Source of the DNA: Polaribacter sp. Hel1_33_78
GTDB lineage: Bacteria > Bacteroidota > Bacteroidia > Flavobacteriales > Flavobacteriaceae
Direction: 5' to 3'
Length of the DNA stretch: 64,000 nt
Assembly (NCBI RefSeq): GCF_900106075.1
Contig: NZ_LT629794.1
Coordinates: 62,001-126,000 of the forward strand
Part shown: positions 53,629 to 63,151 of the stretch, piece after piece
Layout: the number at the start of each line of letters is the position of its first letter
How positions within the stretch are numbered: the stretch's first letter is position 1
Made by a program: the position numbers and the translations under genes
Notes under the pieces: generated by a model
The model's database searches: none
What the model was told of the DNA's origin: nothing
Seen by the model: only the letters and a program-made list of their open reading frames with translations

Positions 53629-55113
53629 ATGTCCAAAAAATATATTTTAGCGTTAGATCAAGGAACTACAAGTTCACGCTCAGTAATTGTTGATGAAAAA
53701 GGAACTATTATCGCTATGAGCCAACAAGAGTTTCCTCAAATATTTCCAAAATCGGGTTGGGTAGAACACGATGCTTTAGTCATTCTAGAAACGCAGTTAT
53801 CCACCTTAAAAAAGGTAATACAAAAAGCGAATATTAATCCTATACATATTGTTGGATTAGGAATTACAAACCAAAGAGAAACGACCCTTGTCTGGGATAA
53901 AAACACAGGAAAGCCTATTTATAATGCCATTGTTTGGCAAGATAAAAGAACCGCAGGTATTTGTGAGGATTTAAAGAAAAAAGGATTAGAAAATCATATA
54001 AAACAAACAACAGGTTTGGTTGTTGATGCTTATTTTTCTGGAACAAAAATTCATTGGATATTAGAAAATGTAGAAAATGCTAGAGAAGAAGCAGAGAAAG
54101 GAAACCTCCTTTTTGGAACTATAGATTCTTGGTTGTTGTGGAATTTAACGGATAAAAAAGTCCACGCAACAGATTATAGCAATGCATCAAGAACCTTAAT
54201 TTTTGATATCAAGAATTTATGTTGGGATGAAAAATTATTATCAGCACTAAATATTCCAAAATCGATGTTACCGGAAGTAAAACCATCTTCTTTTCATTTT
54301 GGAGATTTTATTTTAGATGGTCATACAATTCCTATTGCAGGAATTGCTGGAGATCAACAAGCTGCTCTTTTTGGACAAGCGTGTTTCAATAAAGGTGAAG
54401 CAAAAAACACATACGGAACTGGTTGCTTTTTATTAATGAACACAGGAACTGAACTACAATTTTCTAAAAATGGTTTGCTCACCACAATTGCTTGGGGAAT
54501 TGATGGTAAAGTATATTATGCTTTAGAGGGAAGTGTTTTTGTTGCGGGTGCCGCAATTCAATGGTTAAGAGACGGATTAGAAATTATAAATTCCGCAGAA
54601 GAAAGTGAGTTATTTGCGCAAGAAGTTGAAGAAGAAAACCCCGTTATTGTTGTTCCTGCTTTTGCTGGTTTAGGAGCTCCTTATTGGGATATGTATGCAC
54701 GAGGAGCTATTTTTGGTTTAACACGTGATACAGGAAAAAATCACTTAATAAAAGCAACTTTGCAGTCTCTAGCGTATCAAACTAAAGATTTGCTAATTGC
54801 CATGCAAAATGATGCAGAAACTCCGTTAACTTCTTTAAAGGTAGATGGTGGCGCTTGCGCAAATAATTTATTAATGCAATTTCAAGCTGATATTTTAAAT
54901 ACTGTTGTAGAGCGTCCAAAAAATACTGAAACCACAATAATGGGAGCCGTTTATTTAGCAGGAATTTGTGTGGGTTTATGGAGCCAGCAAGATATTGAAA
55001 CAGACAAGAAAGTAGATAAAAAATTTACTCCAAATATGTCTCCTGAAAAAAGAGAGCGTTTATATAAAAAATGGCTAAAAGCAATTGAGCGCTCTAAAAA
55101 CTGGATAGATTAA
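53629..55113 (+). CDS. glpK: Glycerol kinase
   Basis: A 494-residue FGGY kinase that makes sn-glycerol-3-P from glycerol. Diagnostic motifs: [15 protein letters not shown] (phosphate loop, 7-21), [14 protein letters not shown] with [25 protein letters not shown] and the C-terminal [19 protein letters not shown]. Length matches E. coli GlpK (502). The product would be oxidised by GlpD, encoded three kilobases downstream. No glycerol facilitator (glpF) is found in between, unlike many glp operons, where a lipoprotein and a two-component system are present. Confidence 0.96.
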   Translation: MSKKYILALDQGTTSSRSVIVDEKGTIIAMSQQEFPQIFPKSGWVEHDALVILETQLSTLKKVIQKANINPIHIVGLGITNQRETTLVWDKNTGKPIYNAIVWQDKRTAGICEDLKKKGLENHIKQTTGLVVDAYFSGTKIHWILENVENAREEAEKGNLLFGTIDSWLLWNLTDKKVHATDYSNASRTLIFDIKNLCWDEKLLSALNIPKSMLPEVKPSSFHFGDFILDGHTIPIAGIAGDQQAALFGQACFNKGEAKNTYGTGCFLLMNTGTELQFSKNGLLTTIAWGIDGKVYYALEGSVFVAGAAIQWLRDGLEIINSAEESELFAQEVEEENPVIVVPAFAGLGAPYWDMYARGAIFGLTRDTGKNHLIKATLQSLAYQTKDLLIAMQNDAETPLTSLKVDGGACANNLLMQFQADILNTVVERPKNTETTIMGAVYLAGICVGLWSQQDIETDKKVDKKFTPNMSPEKRERLYKKWLKAIERSKNWID

Positions 55114-55220
55114 CATCAAAACTAACTTTCATCGAGAAAAAAATAGTATTTATCTAAATTCTTTTTAAAAGATTTGAATCTATACTTCATTTGTATCAAA
55201 TAATTTTAAATTTGATAATC

Positions 55221-55880
55221 ATGAAAATTAGAAACACAATTTTAGTCATTGCAAGTATTCTTTTATTAAGTTCTTGTGTCGTAAAGTCTTTAAATCCTTT
55301 TTACACTAAAAAATCGATTTCTTTTGATAAGCGTTTTATTGGTAAATGGACAGATTCGAAAAAAGGTGTTTGGACTGTAATTCCATTTAAAGATGAAATC
55401 ACGAAAGACAACCCAATTGAAAAGATGAAAATGGAAGATTTACAATTGTACAAAGAATATAAAAACAGTTATTATATTCAACGAGAGTTCAAAGGTGAAG
55501 AAGCTTTATTTATAGCAACTCCTTTTAATGTAAACAATCAAACATTTTTAGACTTTTACCCATTAGAATATCAAGACGATATTAACAATCTTCTACAAAA
55601 ACATTTAATATATACGCATAGTCTAGTGAAATATGATGTTTCTCAAAGCGGAGAAATAGAGATAAAATGGTTAGACGAGAAAAAAGTTGAATCTCTTTTT
55701 AAAAATAAGAAAATAAAAATTGAACACAAAAAGATTGGTGTTTTAAAAGAAAATTTTTTACTAACTGCGTCTTCTAAAGAATTAAATAAATTTATAGAAA
55801 AATACACAAAATCTAAAGATGATAATAAATGGGATACCTCAACAAAATACACTTTAACGAAAACAAGTGATGCTGAATAA
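55221..55880 (+). CDS. Hypothetical lipoprotein in the glycerol locus
   Basis: A 219-residue lipoprotein with signal MKIRNTILVIASILLLSSC (Cys19). The ATG at 55221 is preferred to the in-frame start at 55191 because the lipobox then sits at the right distance. The mature part has FDKRFIGKWTDSKKGVWTVI, an early lipocalin-like or jelly-roll turn, and many Lys and Glu. I do not recognise a domain. Its last 11 bases overlap the sensor kinase, so the three genes (lipoprotein, kinase, regulator) form a unit. It may be a sensory accessory protein of the two-component system. Confidence 0.75.
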   Translation: MKIRNTILVIASILLLSSCVVKSLNPFYTKKSISFDKRFIGKWTDSKKGVWTVIPFKDEITKDNPIEKMKMEDLQLYKEYKNSYYIQREFKGEEALFIATPFNVNNQTFLDFYPLEYQDDINNLLQKHLIYTHSLVKYDVSQSGEIEIKWLDEKKVESLFKNKKIKIEHKKIGVLKENFLLTASSKELNKFIEKYTKSKDDNKWDTSTKYTLTKTSDAE

Positions 55881-56922
55881 ATCAAGCTTAGAAAGAACAC
55901 ACTCTCATAATAAAGTAGTTTTTAATACTATATTATGGGTTTGTTCCTTTATCATACTATTATTCTTATTTTCTGGAAGAATAACTCCAGAGAAAATTGA
56001 TTATATCTATACCATTTGCTTTGTAATTACTCTAATAATCCCTGTTTCTATCAACCTCTATTTTTTAATTCCAACCTATCTCAAAAAAGAAAAAAACATT
56101 ACTTTCTCTGTATTTTTTATACTTAATCTAATCGTTTTTTCAGAATTAAATGCGTTATTTTTCGAATTAATAGTAAATACTTTTTTTAAAGATTATTATT
56201 TTATCAGTTATCATAATACAGTTGAAATCTATTTCATCTTTTTTATCTTTTTCACACTTTCTAGCTTATCAAAATTAGCAGAAGAATGGGTTTATCTAAA
56301 TCAGGTTGAAAACAAGGCTTTGAAAGCCCAAAAGCAAGAAATTGAAAATCAATTGTATTATTTAAAAGGACAAATAAACCCGCATTTTTTATTCAATTCC
56401 TTAAATGTATTGTACTCTTTAGCCATCGATAAAAAAGAAGAAATCACCAATGCTATTTTACAATTATCAGATATTTTAAGATATGTTATATATGATGTTG
56501 AAACCGACAAAATTCCTCTAAACAAGGAAATTGATTTGATTAAAAACTACATTGCTTTTGAAAAAAACAGACATATAAAAAACTCTAAAATCAGTTTTAC
56601 ATACAACGTAAATGAACAATTAGAAGTTTACCCAATGTTATTGTTACCAATAATTGAAAACAGTTTTAAGCATGGTTTAAAAAGCGGGGTAAAAAACCCT
56701 TTTATTAATATTGATTTACATGAAAACAATAATCGACTAACATTTAAATTATCAAATAATTTTAAGCAAAAGAATACTTTAGAAAACGGAAACTACAATG
56801 GTATTGGCTTAAAAAATATTCAGGAAAATTTAACTTTAATATATCCTAATAATCATACATTTAAAACTGAGATTAATGATGGTGTTTTTAGTGTAAAACT
56901 AACTCTAGAATTAAAAAAATGA
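55870..56922 (+). CDS. LytS-like sensor histidine kinase
   Basis: A 350-residue membrane kinase with four hydrophobic helices (about 18-135) and no large sensor domain. The phospho-acceptor His172 is in GQINPHFLFNSLNVLYSL, and LLPIIENSFKHG and YNGIGLKNIQENLTLIYP form the ATP-binding part. Start ATG 55870, overlapping the lipoprotein gene; GTG at 55867 is equally possible. It mirrors the kinase at 7070-8113 in layout, but regulates a different neighbourhood: glycerol genes glpK and glpD flank it. The signal is unknown. Confidence 0.9.
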   Translation: MLNKSSLERTHSHNKVVFNTILWVCSFIILLFLFSGRITPEKIDYIYTICFVITLIIPVSINLYFLIPTYLKKEKNITFSVFFILNLIVFSELNALFFELIVNTFFKDYYFISYHNTVEIYFIFFIFFTLSSLSKLAEEWVYLNQVENKALKAQKQEIENQLYYLKGQINPHFLFNSLNVLYSLAIDKKEEITNAILQLSDILRYVIYDVETDKIPLNKEIDLIKNYIAFEKNRHIKNSKISFTYNVNEQLEVYPMLLLPIIENSFKHGLKSGVKNPFINIDLHENNNRLTFKLSNNFKQKNTLENGNYNGIGLKNIQENLTLIYPNNHTFKTEINDGVFSVKLTLELKK

Positions 56923-57590
56923 AAATAAGTTGTATCATAATTGATGATGAACCATCTTCTCAAAACGTCTTAATATCTTTTATCAATAAAATTGATTACC
57001 TAGAGTTAAAACAAGTTTGTAATGATGCGTTAGAAGCCTTAGAATATTTAAAAAACAATGCGATTGATTTGATTTTTTTAGATATTAATATGCCTCAACT
57101 TTCAGGCATCTCTTTTTATAAGTCGTTGCAAAAGCCGCCTAACGTAATTTTTACAACTGCCTATTCTGAATATGCAATAGAAGGTTTTGACTTAGATGCT
57201 TTAGATTATTTATTAAAACCTTTTTCTTTTGACAGGTTTGTTAAAGCTGTGTCAAAAACCAAAGACCTAAAAGCTAATTTTAAAGAAAGTATTGTTATAA
57301 AATCAAATAAAAAATTACATCAGGTTAAAATTGAAGATATACTGTACTTAGAAAGTATTGGAGATTATATAAAAGTTCATATAAATAATAGTTATTTAAT
57401 AACCTATAAAACCTTAAAAGGTATGTTTGAAAAACTTCCGAAATCTAATTTTAAACAAGTGCATAAATCATTTGTTATCAACAAAAAAAAGTTGGATTAT
57501 ATTGAAGGAAATACTGTAATAATAAATTCAAATAAAATACCTTTAGGTCAGAAATTTAAAAAAGATTTTTTAGATAATTTTACTTCATAA
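56919..57590 (+). CDS. LytTR-family response regulator
   Basis: A 223-residue regulator: receiver with Asp pair at 9-10, phospho-acceptor Asp55 in FLDINMP and LLKPFSFDRF, followed by a LytTR DNA-binding domain (about 120-223) with YLESIGDYIKVHINNSYLIT and VHKSFVINKKKL. It overlaps the kinase gene by four bases (ATGA). It probably controls nearby genes, possibly glpK/glpD, or the upstream lipoprotein. The same architecture as the regulator at 6339-7052. Confidence 0.93.
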   Translation: MKISCIIIDDEPSSQNVLISFINKIDYLELKQVCNDALEALEYLKNNAIDLIFLDINMPQLSGISFYKSLQKPPNVIFTTAYSEYAIEGFDLDALDYLLKPFSFDRFVKAVSKTKDLKANFKESIVIKSNKKLHQVKIEDILYLESIGDYIKVHINNSYLITYKTLKGMFEKLPKSNFKQVHKSFVINKKKLDYIEGNTVIINSNKIPLGQKFKKDFLDNFTS

Positions 57591-57592
57591 TT

Positions 57593-58135
57593 ATGTCTAA
57601 ATTTTATACTAAAATTACATCACGACTTCAAAAATTTATTGAAGCACAAAAGATTTTCTTTATAGCCACAGCGCCTAATTCTGGTAGAATAAATTTATCT
57701 CCAAAAGGGATGGACTCTTTTAGGGTGATTAATGAAAATCGAGTTTTGTGGTTAAATGTTACTGGAAGTGGTAATGAAACAGCAGCACATTTAAATGAAA
57801 ATAAAAGAATTACTATTATGTTTTGTTCTTTTGAAAAAGTGCCAAATATTTTACGTTTGTATGGGAAAGGAAAAGAGATTAAACCAAATGATGCAACTTG
57901 GAATAAAGTAATTTCTTTGTTTTCAGAAACTCCAGGAACACGTCAAATATTTGATATCACTATAGAATCTGCACAAACTTCTTGTGGCATGTCGATTCCG
58001 TTTTATGAATTTAAAGGAGAGCGAAACGATTTAAATAATTGGGCAGAAAACCAAGGAGAAGAAAATATAAAACAATATTGGGAAGACAAAAACCAAACAA
58101 GCATTGATGGTTTACCAACAAACATTTTAGAATAA
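57593..58135 (+). CDS. Pyridoxamine 5'-phosphate oxidase-like FMN-binding protein
   Basis: A 180-residue split-barrel protein of the PNPOx-like family. Family features: FFIATAPNSGRINLSPKGMD (about 24-43), VLWLNVTGSGNETAAHLNEN (about 52-71) and the RLYGKG segment. Proteins of this type bind FMN, F420 or heme and reduce or degrade small molecules; the exact reaction is unknown. It is two bases after the response regulator and five before glpD, so it is transcribed with glpD and may be a housekeeping passenger. Confidence 0.88.
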   Translation: MSKFYTKITSRLQKFIEAQKIFFIATAPNSGRINLSPKGMDSFRVINENRVLWLNVTGSGNETAAHLNENKRITIMFCSFEKVPNILRLYGKGKEIKPNDATWNKVISLFSETPGTRQIFDITIESAQTSCGMSIPFYEFKGERNDLNNWAENQGEENIKQYWEDKNQTSIDGLPTNILE

Positions 58136-58140
58136 AAAAC

Positions 58141-59787
58141 ATGAAAAAATTTTCATTTTTTAATAGAGAACGTATCACCAACGATTTACAAGCTGCAGAA
58201 TTTGATTTACTAATAATTGGTGGTGGAATTACAGGTAGTGGAATTGCTTTAGACGCTGCTTCCAGAGGGATGAAGGTCGCTTTGATTGAAAAAAACGATT
58301 TTGCTTCTGGAACTTCGAGTAAATCAACAAAACTAATTCATGGTGGTTTACGCTATTTAAAACAATTTGACTTTTGGTTGGTAAAAGAAGTTGGCACAGA
58401 ACGTGCAATTGTGCACAAATTAGCACCACATTTAGTGATCCCAGAAAAAATGATTTTACCTTTAATTGATGGCGGAACTTATGGATCTTGGCTTACCTCA
58501 GTAGGTTTAAAAGTATATGACATTCTAGCTTCTGTAGAAGGAGAAGACAAACGAAAAATGCTCACTAAAAAAGAGGCCTTAGAAAAAGAACCTTTGTTAC
58601 CAAAAAATATTTTAAATGGTGCAGGTTATTACGCAGAATACAGAACTGATGATGCTCGTTTAACCATAGAAGTCTTAAAAACAGCCTTAGATTATAACGC
58701 AAAAATCATCAACTATACAGTAGCTAAAGAATTTATCTATGAAGATAATAGAGTTGTTGGCGCAAAAGTAAAAGACACTCTTTCTGGTAACGAATTTAAT
58801 ATAAAAGCCAAATATGTAGTAAATGCCTGTGGTCCTTGGGTTGACGAATTACGTCAGATAAATCACTCAAAAATTGGGAAACGTTTGCACCTTACAAAAG
58901 GAGTTCATTTGGTTGTTGCTCATGATAAATTACCTGTAAAACAATCTGTTTATTTTGATGTTCCTGATGGAAGAATGATGTTTGCAATTCCGCGAGGAAA
59001 AGTCACTTATTTTGGCACTACAGATACTAATTATCAGAAAGATAAAAACCATGTAAACACAACTTTAGTAGATGCAATGTATTTAATTTCAGCAGTTAAT
59101 AATATGTTTCCTGAAATTAATTTAAGTCTTGAAGATGTACAATCTTCTTGGGCGGGTTTGCGACCTTTAATTCATGAAGAAGGAAAATCAGCTTCAGAAT
59201 TATCTAGAAAAGATGAAATTTTTGTTTCTGATACTGAATTAATTTCTATTGCTGGCGGAAAATTAACAGGCTACAGAAAAATGGCAGAACGTATTGTGGA
59301 TTTGGTTACAAAAAAACACAAACGCCGTTTTGAGAAAGAATTTGATAATATTAAAACAGAAGAAATTGTACTTTCTGGAGGAACTTTTAAAGATTCTAGC
59401 GAAGTAAAAAGCTATACAGATGCAATTTATAATAGAATTGCAGAAGTAGATTTCTCTGAAAAAGATGCTGAATATCTAGTTTACAATTATGGAAAACAAA
59501 CAGATTTAATCTTAAAGAAATTCGATGAATTAACTGATGAAAATCAGCAAGAAAAAATGATAAAAGCTGAGGTTTGGTTCACTGTAAATTACGAGATGGC
59601 TTGCACACCAACTGATTTTTTTATGCGAAGAACAGGTCGTTTATTTTTCGATACGCATAGTGTAAATATGTATAAAGATTTCGTGTTTACTGAATTTGAA
59701 GATTACTTTTCTTGGGATAAAAAAACATCCAAAAAATATCAACAAGAATTAGATCTTCAATTAAAAGTCGCTACAACTTTTGAATAA
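58141..59787 (+). CDS. glpD: Aerobic glycerol-3-phosphate dehydrogenase
   Basis: A 548-residue FAD enzyme that oxidises sn-glycerol-3-P to dihydroxyacetone-P and passes electrons to membrane quinone. The FAD motif is LLIIGGGITGSGIALDAASR, then DFASGTSSKSTKLIHGGLRY, the conserved GlpD segment. FGTTDTNY and IAGGKLTGYRKMAERIVD match the family. Length fits GlpD-like enzymes (500-550). It follows the PNPOx-like gene by five bases. With GlpK it completes catabolism of glycerol to glycolysis; the biosynthetic reverse enzyme GpsA is at the right edge. Confidence 0.95.
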   Translation: MKKFSFFNRERITNDLQAAEFDLLIIGGGITGSGIALDAASRGMKVALIEKNDFASGTSSKSTKLIHGGLRYLKQFDFWLVKEVGTERAIVHKLAPHLVIPEKMILPLIDGGTYGSWLTSVGLKVYDILASVEGEDKRKMLTKKEALEKEPLLPKNILNGAGYYAEYRTDDARLTIEVLKTALDYNAKIINYTVAKEFIYEDNRVVGAKVKDTLSGNEFNIKAKYVVNACGPWVDELRQINHSKIGKRLHLTKGVHLVVAHDKLPVKQSVYFDVPDGRMMFAIPRGKVTYFGTTDTNYQKDKNHVNTTLVDAMYLISAVNNMFPEINLSLEDVQSSWAGLRPLIHEEGKSASELSRKDEIFVSDTELISIAGGKLTGYRKMAERIVDLVTKKHKRRFEKEFDNIKTEEIVLSGGTFKDSSEVKSYTDAIYNRIAEVDFSEKDAEYLVYNYGKQTDLILKKFDELTDENQQEKMIKAEVWFTVNYEMACTPTDFFMRRTGRLFFDTHSVNMYKDFVFTEFEDYFSWDKKTSKKYQQELDLQLKVATTFE

Positions 59788-59791
59788 ACTA

Positions 59792-61135
59792 TTAAAAATG
59801 AAGTTTTTTAATTTTAAGTGGTTTTGTTTTTGAAAACACTGAGACATCAATAGTATAAAAACCATTTGAAGGAAATTTTCTAAATTCTTCTACTTGAAAA
59901 CCTCCAATAAGATAGATTTGTTCATTTAGAAAATGCATACCCAAATCTTCTAAATTTAAATCTATTTTGTATTCTTTAAGGACTCTTTTTTTAGGATTAA
60001 AGGTTATAAATTTTCCGTCTTCATATAGATAAATAAATTCTTCATCCTTTGTAATCGCAGGTTTTTTCATACCTCTAAAAAGGTCTCCTTCTTTTTTCCA
60101 CTTTCCGGTTTTTAAGTTAAATGATTCAATTTCTGTTAAATTTTTTCTATTGAAACCACCAAACAAGTATAATTTATGATCGAAAACAATACCTGTAACT
60201 TCTTTTCCTTTAGACATTTTAGATAGTAAATACCAATAACCAGTTTTTAAATCGTAAAAATGTATATCATCTGAAAACTTAACTTTTCCGTTTTCATATT
60301 GCTTAATAGAGCCTCCAAAAACTAATACTTTATCATCATAAAGTACTGAACCAAAATCTACCGCTTGATGAGGGTTTACTTCATCTTTCTTTATCGATAA
60401 ATCTTTTAAAGAAAGGTGTTCTATTTGATTTGCAAGTAATTCTCTTGTCTTATTTTTAGACATTTTTTTGCCTCCAATTATAAGAACAGTATCCTTGTAA
60501 CAAATTACGTTATGGTACCCTCTTTTTATCGTTTTGGCTTTTTTAATTTGCCATTCTTTTGTATTAATATCATACAACTGGATGTCTCCTGAATAATTAT
60601 GAAAACTAATAGGCTTAGGCTTTGTTAAGAATTTCATTATTTCTGCTTCATCACTGAACTGAACCTGACTCAATCCCTCTTTGTTTTTTTCGTAAAGACT
60701 TGAAGCATCTCCTCCAAAAATGTAAATTTTAAAATCGATTATAATAGATCCAAAAGAATAAACGGCCCTTGGTAAATCTTGTAATTTGCTAAAATGGATT
60801 GTATTTTTAAGTTTCCTGTTTACATTAATTTTTATACCCGCCAAGGTTTCTTGTTTTTCCCTTAGAAAAATTATTAAGGTTGGACTGTTTTTGTTATAAA
60901 CAATTTCTTTTGTTTCATATTTGAGATGAGAAACAGAAAAGGTAATGCTCTTTTTTTTATTTAGCTGTATGGAAAACTCCCCTTTTTCGTTTGTATACGT
61001 CGTTTTATTTGCAAAAAAAACATGAGCTCTCTCAATAGCTGTATTTGTGTCAACATCTAAAACTTTTAATTTAATTTTTTGTGAAAAACTGACTGATGAA
61101 CAAATTAAAAAAAAAAGGGTACAAATTTTTTTCAT
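59792..61135 (-). CDS. Secreted kelch-repeat protein with a CarboxypepD-like N-terminal domain
   Basis: A 447-residue exported protein (signal MKKICTLFFLICSSVSFSQ). Residues about 20-95 form a carboxypeptidase-regulatory-like beta domain (VDTNTAIERAHVFF, TYTNEKGEFSIQL). Then at least five kelch blades are marked by GG doublets: IYIFGGDASS, VLIIGGKKMS, VLVFGGSIKQ, LYLFGGFNRK and IYLIGGFQVE. Together they form a beta-propeller, likely for protein or glycan binding at the outer membrane. It is convergent with glpD (4-base gap). No type IX secretion tail is evident at the end (KPLKIKKLHF). Confidence 0.85.
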   Translation of the reverse strand: MKKICTLFFLICSSVSFSQKIKLKVLDVDTNTAIERAHVFFANKTTYTNEKGEFSIQLNKKKSITFSVSHLKYETKEIVYNKNSPTLIIFLREKQETLAGIKINVNRKLKNTIHFSKLQDLPRAVYSFGSIIIDFKIYIFGGDASSLYEKNKEGLSQVQFSDEAEIMKFLTKPKPISFHNYSGDIQLYDINTKEWQIKKAKTIKRGYHNVICYKDTVLIIGGKKMSKNKTRELLANQIEHLSLKDLSIKKDEVNPHQAVDFGSVLYDDKVLVFGGSIKQYENGKVKFSDDIHFYDLKTGYWYLLSKMSKGKEVTGIVFDHKLYLFGGFNRKNLTEIESFNLKTGKWKKEGDLFRGMKKPAITKDEEFIYLYEDGKFITFNPKKRVLKEYKIDLNLEDLGMHFLNEQIYLIGGFQVEEFRKFPSNGFYTIDVSVFSKTKPLKIKKLHF

Positions 61136-61171
61136 GAAATATTTTATTCTCTATGCATCAAAATTTGAAGA

Positions 61172-62440
61172 TTACTCTTCTTTTTCATGTTTTTTAATAT
61201 CTTCCGTTAAATCTAAGTTTCTTATCGTTGGACTTAGGGCTCCAGTAGCAATTACCGTAATTAAAGTCATGGATCCGCCAAAAACTACTGCTACAACAGG
61301 GCCTAATATTTTAGCAGCTAAACCACTTTCAAAGGCACCTAATTCATTAGAAGAACCAACAAACATTGAATTTACAGAAGAAACTCTACCCCTCATTTCA
61401 TCAGGCGTTTTTAATTGTAGAATCGTTTGACGAATTACCATAGAAATTCCGTCTGCTGCACCACTTATAAATAGCGCTAAAATACTTACCAAAAAAATAG
61501 ATGACAATCCAAAGGCAATAATACTTACTCCAAAAATGAAAACAGAAATCAGCATCTTTTTCCCTGTATTTCTATTAATTGGAATGTAAGTTGTTAAAAA
61601 CATAGTAAGGATACTTCCCATAGAAATGGATGCATTTAAAACACCGAAACCTTCAGGGCCAACTTTTAAAATATCTTGAGCAAATACTGATAAAATTGCA
61701 ACAGTTCCTCCAAATAAAACAGCAATCATATCTAACGATAAAGTTCCTAAAATTGCTTTATTTTGAAATACAAATTGCACGCCAACTTTTAAGCTTTGCA
61801 TAATTGGCTCACCAATTTTTGTGTTTAAAATAGGCTGCTTTTTAATTTGAAAAAGAATAATAAGTGATAAAATTACAAGAATAAAAACTAAACATAGGGT
61901 CTTGTCAACACCTATCCAACTAATTAAAAAACCACCAAAAAGCGCTCCTGAAACTGAGGCTGTTTTCCATGTACTTGTACTCCATGTTGCTGCATTATGG
62001 TATATTTTTTTAGGCACAATTAAAGCCACTAAAGAGAAAATTGTAGGCCCAAAAAATGAACGTAAAAAGCCACCAAAGAAAACCAAACCATAAATTGAAT
62101 AAAGAATTGAATTTGTAGACCAACTACCAACAATGTTCTTAGAGGTTAATAAAAATAACCCTAGACTAATTAATGAAAAAGCACCAGTACAAATTGCTAA
62201 CAAATTTCTTTTTTCTTTTTGATCTACAATGTGACCTGCAAATAACGCCATAGAAAAAGCAGGAATAATTTCCATTAAACCTATGATACCTAGTGATAAT
62301 GGGTCTTTTGTGAGGCTATAGACTTGCCATTCGATTACAATAAATTGCATAGACCAACCAAATACTAATAGAAATCTTACCAATAAAAAAATATTAAATT
62401 CCTTTATTCTTAAGGCTGCATACGGATCGTTTTTAGCCAT
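61172..62440 (-). CDS. MFS transporter (MFS_3/EntS-like exporter)
   Basis: A 422-residue 12-helix major-facilitator protein. Segments: FLLVRFLLVFGWSMQFI with WQVYSLTKDPLSLGIIGLME, then the motif-A like loop AGHIVDQKEKRNLL, and in the second half RGRVSSVNSMFVGSSNELGAFESG. These match the EntS/MFS_3 group of multidrug or siderophore exporters. It overlaps nothing but starts 3 bases after the ACT-domain gene ends, so they are co-transcribed. Substrate unknown. Confidence 0.88.
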   Translation of the reverse strand: MAKNDPYAALRIKEFNIFLLVRFLLVFGWSMQFIVIEWQVYSLTKDPLSLGIIGLMEIIPAFSMALFAGHIVDQKEKRNLLAICTGAFSLISLGLFLLTSKNIVGSWSTNSILYSIYGLVFFGGFLRSFFGPTIFSLVALIVPKKIYHNAATWSTSTWKTASVSGALFGGFLISWIGVDKTLCLVFILVILSLIILFQIKKQPILNTKIGEPIMQSLKVGVQFVFQNKAILGTLSLDMIAVLFGGTVAILSVFAQDILKVGPEGFGVLNASISMGSILTMFLTTYIPINRNTGKKMLISVFIFGVSIIAFGLSSIFLVSILALFISGAADGISMVIRQTILQLKTPDEMRGRVSSVNSMFVGSSNELGAFESGLAAKILGPVVAVVFGGSMTLITVIATGALSPTIRNLDLTEDIKKHEKEE

Positions 62441-62443
62441 TTT

Positions 62444-63103
62444 TTAATTTAATTTCATATCCATTAAAATAGCAAAGGTTTGATTGATATCTTTTTCTTT
62501 TACAACAATTGTCATTTCATTTGTAGTAGAAATAATTTCTTGTAACGGAATATCTGCCCAAGCTAATTGCTTTAAAATAAAGTAGTAAATACCTGATTGT
62601 TCTAAATTTTCTTTTGGCAACTTTATCGTAATTGATGCTAGTTCTAAAACACTGTTTATTAAATATTCTTGCTCAAATATTTCTTCAACAAAAGGTCTTA
62701 AGTTTTTACTAGTAACAATATTTGTTTCAAAAATTCCCTGAGAGACAGTTAAAAAATAATCAGAATTTTCTGCACATTTTGTTAATATTTTAGCAATTTC
62801 ACGCAATAACGAAGGAGTATTCTTAAAAGTGAAATCACACAAATCAGAACGGACAATTACATCGCCTAGATCTAAAGCTAATTTTTTAATATTTTTTCTA
62901 ATACGTAATTCACTTGCCGGTGAAAGCCTATTGATAGCCATCATTACCGCCCCAACTTTAACGTCTTTTTTTAAAGTTTGTGAAACTTCTGGTAAAATAA
63001 TTCTTGCTAAAGAAGAGACATTAATCAACTTTTCATTTAGAGCTTCTTCAATAAATGGTGTTTTTCTAATGGTACTTTCTACAACCTCTTGTATTGTTTT
63101 CAT
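62444..63103 (-). CDS. ACT-domain protein resembling the regulatory half of aspartokinase
   Basis: A 219-residue cytoplasmic protein. Residues 1-70 are helical (VEALNEKLIN-type, AVMMAINRL). The C-terminal half contains an ACT-like segment SGIYYFILKQLAWADIPLQEI followed by STTNEMTIVVKEKD, very like the ligand-binding end of aspartokinase (LAWEGINIxEVISTxxE). There is no kinase domain (no KFGGxS), so an aspartate kinase label would be wrong. It could sense an amino acid, but has no visible output domain apart from the helical N-terminus. It lies just upstream of the MFS exporter (3-base gap). Confidence 0.75.
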   Translation of the reverse strand: MKTIQEVVESTIRKTPFIEEALNEKLINVSSLARIILPEVSQTLKKDVKVGAVMMAINRLSPASELRIRKNIKKLALDLGDVIVRSDLCDFTFKNTPSLLREIAKILTKCAENSDYFLTVSQGIFETNIVTSKNLRPFVEEIFEQEYLINSVLELASITIKLPKENLEQSGIYYFILKQLAWADIPLQEIISTTNEMTIVVKEKDINQTFAILMDMKLN

Positions 63104-63112
63104 AGTAAAAGT

Positions 63113-63151
63113 TTAAAAAAATAATTAATTGTTCAAAATTAAACAATTAAT
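63113..63151 (-). terminator. Rho-independent terminator after gpsA
   Basis: ATTAATTGTT (63124-63133) pairs perfectly with AACAATTAAT (63142-63151), overlapping the gpsA stop codon; on the minus strand TATTTTTT follows. It separates gpsA from the ACT-domain gene. Confidence 0.75.
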
